Below are positions 1-4,891 of a stretch of 6,730 bases of DNA, piece by piece. Numbering within the stretch: position 1 is the first letter of the stretch; each line of letters opens with the position of its first letter. The stretch comes from Ruminococcaceae bacterium UBA6855 (GTDB lineage: Bacteria; Bacillota; Clostridia; Oscillospirales; Acutalibacteraceae), in the NCBI GenBank assembly GCA_002451755.1, contig DKDF01000068.1, forward strand, positions 1 to 6,730. The letters run 5' to 3'. The translations under genes were made by a program, and so were the position numbers. The notes under the pieces were generated by a model that saw only the letters and a list, made by a program, of their open reading frames with translations, had not been told where the DNA came from and made no database searches.

Positions 1-423
1 GGGAGTCAATATGACGGTAATCGCTCTCAGGAACGGCGTCGCAAACATCGCGTATTTTTCGGGCATCTCTTTTGCAAGCGTCTTCGGTGTTACTTCGCCG
101 AAGATGAGCAGGAGCACGGTCATTATTATCGTCGAGACCGTCGGACCCTTGCTCTCGTTTATGAGCCTGATGAAAAGCACCGTCGCCACGGATGACGCCG
201 TGATGTTGACAATATTGTTTCCGACAAGTACGGTGGAGAGCAGCTTGTCGTAGTTCTCCGCCATCTTGTATGCCTTGGCGGCTTTTTTGTTGCCGTCGTC
301 GGCCATGGTCTTGAGTCTTATCTTGTTGAGGGAAGTGAAAGCGGTTTCGGATGCCGAGAAAAATGCCGAGAAAAGTATGAGCAGAACGAGGCATGCTATC
401 TGCACCCAACTTCCGGTAGTCAA
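1..423 (-). CDS. CNNM/CorC-family (HlyC/CorC, DUF21) membrane transporter, N-terminal part
   Basis: This is the first 141 codons of a minus-strand gene cut by the left window edge. The translation starts MTTGSWVQIACLVLLILF, a first membrane segment at about residues 7-24. It continues with SASETAFTSLNKIR (23-36), VGNNIVNI (67-74), a second hydrophobic stretch (about 71-88), a third (about 96-108), and the signature GEVTPKTLAKE (109-119). The S-x-SETA, GNN-x-VN and GE-x-x-PK motifs are characteristic of the DUF21 transmembrane domain of CNNM/CorC proteins, which are linked to Mg2+ (or Co2+) export or homeostasis. Usual members run to about 400-450 residues, with CBS and CorC_HlyC domains still to come outside the window. 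The start is TTG: GGAGG lies 7 bases upstream at 431-435, no ATG or GTG lies in frame upstream, and a TAA stop occurs in frame at 445-447. It is separated from the upstream gene by a terminator and has its own promoter. The family call is firm; the transported ion is inferred. Confidence 0.9.
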   Translation of the reverse strand, partial: MTTGSWVQIACLVLLILFSAFFSASETAFTSLNKIRLKTMADDGNKKAAKAYKMAENYDKLLSTVLVGNNIVNITASSVATVLFIRLINESKGPTVSTIIMTVLLLIFGEVTPKTLAKEMPEKYAMFATPFLRAITVILTP

Positions 424-430
424 AATGATT

Positions 431-435
431 CCTCC
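431..435 (-). promoter_or_regulatory. Ribosome binding site deciding a TTG start
   Basis: Read on the minus strand this is a perfect GGAGG followed by a 7-base spacer and TTG (421-423). It is the main reason for choosing the TTG start of the CNNM/CorC gene, since no conventional start codon is available between this site and the upstream in-frame stop. Confidence 0.85.
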
Positions 436-468
436 AGTTGCGTTTTACGCATATGTATATTAAATATA

Positions 469-497
469 ACTATATCATAATCTATTTGTTATTGCAA
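469..497 (-). promoter_or_regulatory. Predicted sigma-A-type promoter of the CNNM/CorC gene
   Basis: On the minus strand there is TTGCAA (492-497), a 17-base spacer, and TATAGT (469-474), close to the TTGACA/TATAAT consensus with ideal spacing. The expected start of transcription is near 462, giving a leader of about 39 bases before the TTG. The -35 box lies in the U-tract side of the preceding terminator, so the two signals are packed end to end. Predicted from sequence only. Confidence 0.6.
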
Positions 498-529
498 GAA
501 AAAGCCGCATCCAGGTGAATGCGGCTTTT
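495..529 (-). terminator. Rho-independent terminator of the TIM-barrel gene
   Basis: An 11-bp perfect stem pairs 519-529 with 500-510 (AAAAGCCGCAT with ATGCGGCTTTT) around an 8-base loop (511-518). On the minus strand the 3' arm runs into TTTTTCTTG, a fair U-tract. It begins about 12 bases past the TAA stop of the gene at 541-1404 and is oriented to end that transcript. It separates this gene from the CNNM/CorC gene downstream. Confidence 0.85.
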
Positions 530-540
530 AAATATAATTA

Positions 541-1404
541 TTACAGAGCTATCATGTCGCGCAGCTCGGACGCGAGGTCTGCGGCAAGGCGGGTGCCGTT
601 TATGAGGGCGCGCTTCGGCAGCTTTGCGATGAATCCGTCGTCCTCGAGGGTGACATCGCCCGTGTAGTTTATGTCGTGGAGCGCCTGCGCGATAGCTTTC
701 CAGTCGAGCTTGCAGGTGAATGGCGGCATGTGCAGATCCTCCATATAGTTGTTGTCGTGGACATGCAGTGCCGTGAGCCTTCTGTGACCGAGCACTCTTA
801 TCGCGTGTGCCGCGTCGTCGCCGACAAGTCCGCTGTGTCCGAGGTCGAGGCAGACGGTGAAATATCTCGGGTCGAGCGCGTCATAGTATTCGGCAAGATC
901 CTCGCCGTAGCTGCAAACATTCGCGAGCATAACATGGCGGCGGGCATCGTGACCGAACATATTCTCGAGCGCTATCTTCGTGCCGAACTCCTCGCACAGG
1001 GGTTTTAGCGAATTGTAAAAATCGATGTTGAACTGCTTCTGATCCACGCCGTCCGGGCAGGCGGTCGGGTGCACTATTATCTGGCTCGCGCCTATCTTGC
1101 CCGCGATGCGGATAGAGAGCTGCAATTTTTCATAGACAAATTTGTTATATTCCTCGTCGCCGAAACGGTAGCTCGGAAACGGCGCGTGAGCCTGATTGAA
1201 CGGGAGCGAATATTTCTTGCTCGACTCCAAAAGCTTGCCGACAAGCTCGTCTTCGCTCATGTTGCCGAGCTCGCTCTCAAGCGAGCGGTTCATATAAAAC
1301 ATCGAAAAATCGAGCGCGTCAAAGCCCGCCTCTTTGAATATTTTCACGCCCTCGTCAATGCCGAAAGTCGGAAAAACAATGTCTGTCTGTGTTGATATTC
1401 TCAT
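541..1404 (-). CDS. Xylose isomerase-like TIM-barrel protein (sugar phosphate isomerase/epimerase family)
   Basis: This 287-residue protein has the length and motif order of the AP endonuclease 2/xylose isomerase-like TIM-barrel family (PF01261 type), whose members isomerise or epimerise sugars and inositol derivatives with a divalent metal. Probable metal ligands are visible in order: H73 (QAHAPF), H112 (IIVHPTA), E147 (IALENM), D187 and H190 (CLDLGHSG), H214 (LHVHD), D223 and H225 (DLHMPPF) and E254 (VTLEDD). E147, D187, H214 and E254 match the usual isomerase/epimerase metal site; the others match additional ligands of endonuclease IV. No signal peptide or membrane segment is seen, so it is probably cytoplasmic. 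I chose ATG 1404 because AAGGCGG lies 8 bases upstream. The in-frame ATG at 1428 (eight residues longer, MTYKAVRR) has no ribosome binding site and lies almost at the predicted transcription start. The gene is single, ended by a terminator and divergent from addB. Its substrate cannot be told from sequence, and no sugar-transport or catabolic genes adjoin it. Confidence 0.88.
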   Translation of the reverse strand: MRISTQTDIVFPTFGIDEGVKIFKEAGFDALDFSMFYMNRSLESELGNMSEDELVGKLLESSKKYSLPFNQAHAPFPSYRFGDEEYNKFVYEKLQLSIRIAGKIGASQIIVHPTACPDGVDQKQFNIDFYNSLKPLCEEFGTKIALENMFGHDARRHVMLANVCSYGEDLAEYYDALDPRYFTVCLDLGHSGLVGDDAAHAIRVLGHRRLTALHVHDNNYMEDLHMPPFTCKLDWKAIAQALHDINYTGDVTLEDDGFIAKLPKRALINGTRLAADLASELRDMIAL

Positions 1405-1412
1405 TCTGCGCA

Positions 1413-1419
1413 CCGCCTT
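1413..1419 (-). promoter_or_regulatory. Ribosome binding site supporting start at 1404
   Basis: On the minus strand this reads AAGGCGG, one mismatch from AAGGAGG, 8 bases before ATG 1402-1404. It lies inside the longer reading frame that would begin at 1428, and it favours the shorter start. Confidence 0.65.
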
Positions 1420-1430
1420 ATAAGTCATTT

Positions 1431-1470
1431 TGATATTATTATATCAGAGAGTTTTTGGATATACAATATC
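1431..1470. repeat. Two AT-rich inverted repeats over the TIM-barrel promoter
   Basis: The first dyad is TGATAT-TATT-ATATCA (1431-1446), which covers the -10 box. The second is GATAT-ACA-ATATC (1458-1470), which covers the -35 box. They share GATAT/ATATC half-sites and their centres are about 25 bases apart. They could be operators for a repressor. In such AT-rich DNA, chance plus promoter consensus (TGATATAAT) is a real alternative explanation. Confidence 0.3.
1438..1466 (-). promoter_or_regulatory. Predicted promoter of the TIM-barrel gene (extended -10)
   Basis: On the minus strand: TTGTAT (1461-1466), a 17-base spacer, then TATAAT (1438-1443) preceded by TGA, giving the extended -10 element TGATATAAT. 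The -10 is a perfect consensus and the -35 is weak (three of six). Transcription should start near 1431, about 27 bases before the ATG at 1404. Confidence 0.65.
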
Positions 1471-1507
1471 AATGTCCCCAATATGGTATAGCAAATTTCC
1501 GCGGATG

Positions 1508-1516
1508 TGATATAAT
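1508..1516 (+). promoter_or_regulatory. Predicted extended -10 promoter of the addBA operon
   Basis: TGATATAAT is a perfect TATAAT with a TG extension. No good -35 is present at 16-18 bases upstream (TAGCAA or ATAGCA, three of six matches), as is usual for extended -10 promoters. Transcription would start near 1523, leaving a leader of about 27 bases before the addB ATG. It lies back to back with the leftward promoter. Confidence 0.6.
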
Positions 1517-1549
1517 CTTTGTGTGAAATCTTTCTGACGGAGGTTTGAA

Positions 1550-4500
1550 ATGCTGCGACTGATACTTTCGCCCTCGGTGGGCGGCACCGCAGGGTATCTC
1601 TATGATACGGCGGCTTCGATCGCTTCTTCGGGCGGCGAGACTGTGCTGATAGTGCCCGAACAGTATTCCTTTGCTGCCGAGCGCATAGTGCTCGAACGCC
1701 TCGGAACGGCTGATGCCCAGCGCGTCGAAGTGCTGAGCTTCACGCGCCTTGCGAATACCGTATTTAACGCTGTCGGCTGGGACAAGGGCAAACGTCTCAA
1801 TGAAGCGGGAAAAATACTTCTGATGAGCCGCGCCCTCGAACAGTGCGCCGATAAACTGAATGTCTATTCCCGCAGCGCGGACAGCCCCGCGGTCGTGCGC
1901 GAGCTGCTGAGCCTCAACGAGGAGTTCTGCCAGTGCGCGATATCCCCCGAGGATATGACCGCCGCCATGAACAACATGGAGGACGGGCTGCTGAAAAACA
2001 AGCTCGCCGATATTTCGCTCGTTTTCTCAGTCTATGATTCTTTCGTCTTAGACGGCTGGCTTGATGACAGCCGAATGCTGACCCGCCTCAAAGATAAAAT
2101 TCTCGAAAGCGGATATTTCAAAAATAAAACGGTGTTCTTCGACTCCTTCCGCGGCTTCACCGCGCAGGAGTTCGGAGTTATAGGCAAAATACTCACCCAG
2201 GCGGACGATGTTTATGCCGCGCTGACTGCACCCGATCTTATCGAGCGGGACAGCGACGATATATTCTATCATACGAAAAATACCGCCAAGAAGCTCATTA
2301 AGCTCGCGAACAGCGTCGGCGTGCCGTGCGCAAAGCCCGTTGTTATCAATGACCCGAACGGCGATCCTGCACTCGATGCGTTCTCAAGTGACTTTTTGAG
2401 CCCAGAGGCGGATGTGTTCCCTGATGAGTGCGACAGTATATCTATAGTTGCGTCGCCCGATATCCGCAGCGAGTGCGCTTATGCCGCGGCGCATATAAAG
2501 CGGATGCTCAGAACCGGCGAGTACCGAAGCCGCGATATCGCGGTTATCGTGCGCGACGAAGCTTCATATATCCGCCCGATGCTGACCGCGCTCGCGAAAT
2601 GCGGCGTACCCGTGTTCGAGGACAGACGCCAGCCTGTTATAAATCAGCCGCTGATGACGCTCGTTCGCGCCGCACTGAAAATAGCCGACACGGGCTTTGA
2701 CACCGACAGCGTCCTGCGCGCTTTGAAAACCGGTCTCTGCCCGCTTGCGGCGGACGAGATATCGGACATTGAAAACTACACTTATCTCTGGCAGATAAAC
2801 GGCTCGGGCTGGCTGAAAAAATGGGAGTCGAGCCCCGACGGCTTCGGCAAGATGACCGAAAACGCGGCGGCGGAGCTTGAAAGGCTGAACGCCCTGCGCG
2901 AAAAGGCGGTCGAACCGTTTGCAAAGTTCAGAAGCAAGCTCAAAGATAACGACGGCGAGGGCTGTGCAAAGGCTGTGTTCGAGCTGCTGTGCGAGCTAGA
3001 CACGGCGCAGAGACTAAAAGACCTCGCGATTTATCTCGAAGATTCGGGCGAAAATGTGCTCGCTCTCGAGACGGAGCGGCTCTGGGACACCCTCTGCTCT
3101 CTGCTCGATGTCGCGGCGCAGACGCTCGGCAAGACCCCGGTAAAAGCTTCGCGCTTTTCGAGACTTTTTGATCTCATGCTCTCTACCGTTACCCTCGGCG
3201 AGATACCCCATTCCCTCGAAGAGGTGACGATAGGCTCGGCGCAGAGAATAAGACCCATCGCGCCAAAGGCTGTGTTTGTTCTCGGCGCAAACGCGGGAAA
3301 ACTGCCGCTCAATCCCGTTCAGGGCGGTATGCTCAACGCCGGCGAGCGCGAACGCCTTGCGCAGGCGGGCATAGAGACTGCGATATACGGCGAGGACAGA
3401 GTTGCCGAAGAGCGCTTTATCGCCTATACCGCGTGCTGCTGCGCAAAAGAGAAGCTGATAGTCAGTTATTCTTCAAAGAGCGCGCAGGGGGAAGAACTCA
3501 GCGAGTCGGAGATAATCACTTTTATCCGCGAGCACTTCCCGCAGGTGCATCAGACCGACACTCTCACGGCGGACAAAATCGACCTTGTCGAGGGCAAGAA
3601 GCCCGCGTTTGAGCTGACGGCAGCGCTGATGCGAAACGGCGGCGAGCTCTATGAATCGCTGAGAAAATATTTTGAAAAAGATGCCGATTATTCCGGCAGA
3701 CTCGCGTCGCTCGACAGCGCGGCGGAGGGGAGAACATTCAGGATAGACAGCCGTGAGACGGCGACGCGCCTTTTCGGCATGAATATGAACATTTCGCCCT
3801 CGCGGGCGGAGACATATTACCGCTGCCCGTTCTCCTATTATTGCCGCTACGGTCTGAAGCTTCAGGAAAATAAGAGCGCGACCTTCGACCCGCTTCAGAA
3901 GGGCACGGTCATACATTTCGTGCTCGAACAGCTGCTCAGCGAATTCAGCGCGCAGGAGCTCTCCGAGCTCGAGCCCGATGAACGCTATGAAAAAATACGC
4001 GGATATCTGGACTCTTATCTCGAACGCTTCCTCGACCGCTCGCAGAGGTCCAAACGGTTTCTCTATCTCTATGAACGCCTCGCACGAAGCATAGATGCGG
4101 TGGCGGCGCGGCTTGCGGACGAGTTCAAAAACTGCGAATTCCGCCCGGTCGATCTCGAACTTGATATATCGCATAACGGCACGATAAAGCCGTATAATTT
4201 AAAAATACCCTCCGGCGGGCATATCAATATTTCCGGCAAGGTGGACAGAGTCGATCTCGCAGAGATAGACGGGGAGCCGTATGTCAGAGTCATAGATTAC
4301 AAGTCGTCGGGCAAGCCATTTGACGTTTCCGATGTGCTCAACGGACTCAATATGCAGATGCTCATATATCTTTTCACGCTCGTGAGTAACGGAAAGGCTC
4401 GCTACGGCGATGCGATTCCTGCAGGGGTTCTCTATATGCCTGCAAAGGCATCTGCCTTTACAGCCGAGCGAGGCAAGGACCTCAGCAAGCAGGGCAATCC

Positions 4501-4891
4501 GAACGACAAAAAGATGCAGGGCTTCGTGCTCGAAAACGCCGATGTTATAGTCGCCATGGAATATGACGGCGGCGGTGTGTATATCCCGGCAAGAATTGAT
4601 AAGGACGGCAATATAAAGGGAAAGACTCTTGACCTCGGAGAACTCTCAAAGCTCTGGGACAAGGTTGACGAAAACCTTGTAAACATGGGCGAAGAGCTGC
4701 ATCATGGCTCAATTCCTGCACTCCCGGCACAGGGCAAAAACTACAGGGAAATCTGCTCGAAATGCGAATATTGGAACATCTGCACGCATGAAAGTAATAT
4801 GCCTGCAAGAGAATTAAATGACAATCTGAAACTCGGAGAGGGGGAGGAAGAATGGGAGTCAACTGGACGACTGATCAGCAGCACGCGATAG
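1550..4891 (+). CDS. addB: ATP-dependent nuclease subunit B (AddB)
   Basis: This 1113-residue protein is close in size to Bacillus AddB (about 1170). AddB pairs with AddA to resect double-strand breaks; in characterised enzymes it cuts one strand and carries the Chi-recognising, catalytically dead helicase fold. Seen here: an N-terminal helicase-like region (VLIVPEQYSF, then LSFTRLANTVF), and RIRPIAPKAVFVLGANAGKLP (about 566-586), typical of the middle of AddB. The C-terminal RecB-like nuclease has H789 (GTVIHFVLE), D899 (GKVDRVD) and D916-x-K918 (VIDYKSS). An Fe-S cluster set is complete: C759 (YYRCPFSYY) and C1069, C1072, C1078 (CSKCEYWNIC). Unusually, the N-terminal Walker A expected after ILILG reads SPSVGGTA at residues 7-14, with no lysine. 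The start ATG has GGAGG 6 bases upstream (1539-1543). It overlaps addA by 40 bases and both should be one operon. Confidence 0.96.
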   Translation: MLRLILSPSVGGTAGYLYDTAASIASSGGETVLIVPEQYSFAAERIVLERLGTADAQRVEVLSFTRLANTVFNAVGWDKGKRLNEAGKILLMSRALEQCADKLNVYSRSADSPAVVRELLSLNEEFCQCAISPEDMTAAMNNMEDGLLKNKLADISLVFSVYDSFVLDGWLDDSRMLTRLKDKILESGYFKNKTVFFDSFRGFTAQEFGVIGKILTQADDVYAALTAPDLIERDSDDIFYHTKNTAKKLIKLANSVGVPCAKPVVINDPNGDPALDAFSSDFLSPEADVFPDECDSISIVASPDIRSECAYAAAHIKRMLRTGEYRSRDIAVIVRDEASYIRPMLTALAKCGVPVFEDRRQPVINQPLMTLVRAALKIADTGFDTDSVLRALKTGLCPLAADEISDIENYTYLWQINGSGWLKKWESSPDGFGKMTENAAAELERLNALREKAVEPFAKFRSKLKDNDGEGCAKAVFELLCELDTAQRLKDLAIYLEDSGENVLALETERLWDTLCSLLDVAAQTLGKTPVKASRFSRLFDLMLSTVTLGEIPHSLEEVTIGSAQRIRPIAPKAVFVLGANAGKLPLNPVQGGMLNAGERERLAQAGIETAIYGEDRVAEERFIAYTACCCAKEKLIVSYSSKSAQGEELSESEIITFIREHFPQVHQTDTLTADKIDLVEGKKPAFELTAALMRNGGELYESLRKYFEKDADYSGRLASLDSAAEGRTFRIDSRETATRLFGMNMNISPSRAETYYRCPFSYYCRYGLKLQENKSATFDPLQKGTVIHFVLEQLLSEFSAQELSELEPDERYEKIRGYLDSYLERFLDRSQRSKRFLYLYERLARSIDAVAARLADEFKNCEFRPVDLELDISHNGTIKPYNLKIPSGGHINISGKVDRVDLAEIDGEPYVRVIDYKSSGKPFDVSDVLNGLNMQMLIYLFTLVSNGKARYGDAIPAGVLYMPAKASAFTAERGKDLSKQGNPNDKKMQGFVLENADVIVAMEYDGGGVYIPARIDKDGNIKGKTLDLGELSKLWDKVDENLVNMGEELHHGSIPALPAQGKNYREICSKCEYWNICTHESNMPARELNDNLKLGEGEEEWESTGRLISSTR
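4841..4847 (+). promoter_or_regulatory. addA ribosome binding site inside addB
   Basis: GGGGAGG lies within the last codons of addB, 4 bases before ATG 4852. Its presence, and the Q-motif directly after the ATG, fix the addA start and imply that addA translation begins while ribosomes are still finishing addB. Confidence 0.75.

Noticed and set aside
11..463. Plus-strand open frames at 11-253 and 266-463
   Set aside because: They are mirror frames of the CNNM/CorC gene, whose minus-strand translation has clear DUF21 signatures.
676..1395. Plus-strand open frames opposite the TIM-barrel gene (676-1008 and 1069-1395)
   Set aside because: They are antisense to a gene with a full set of family motifs, and neither shows a domain or convincing start.
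3473..4174. 233-codon minus-strand open frame inside addB
   Set aside because: Antisense to the conserved AddB C-terminal region that includes C759 and H789. No ribosome binding site or domain is seen. It is a shadow frame.
4842..4891. Possible frameshift between addB and addA, or a fused gene
   Set aside because: The frame change coincides with a proper ribosome binding site and ATG for addA and with a natural AddB tail after the last Fe-S cysteine, so these are two overlapping genes rather than one broken gene.
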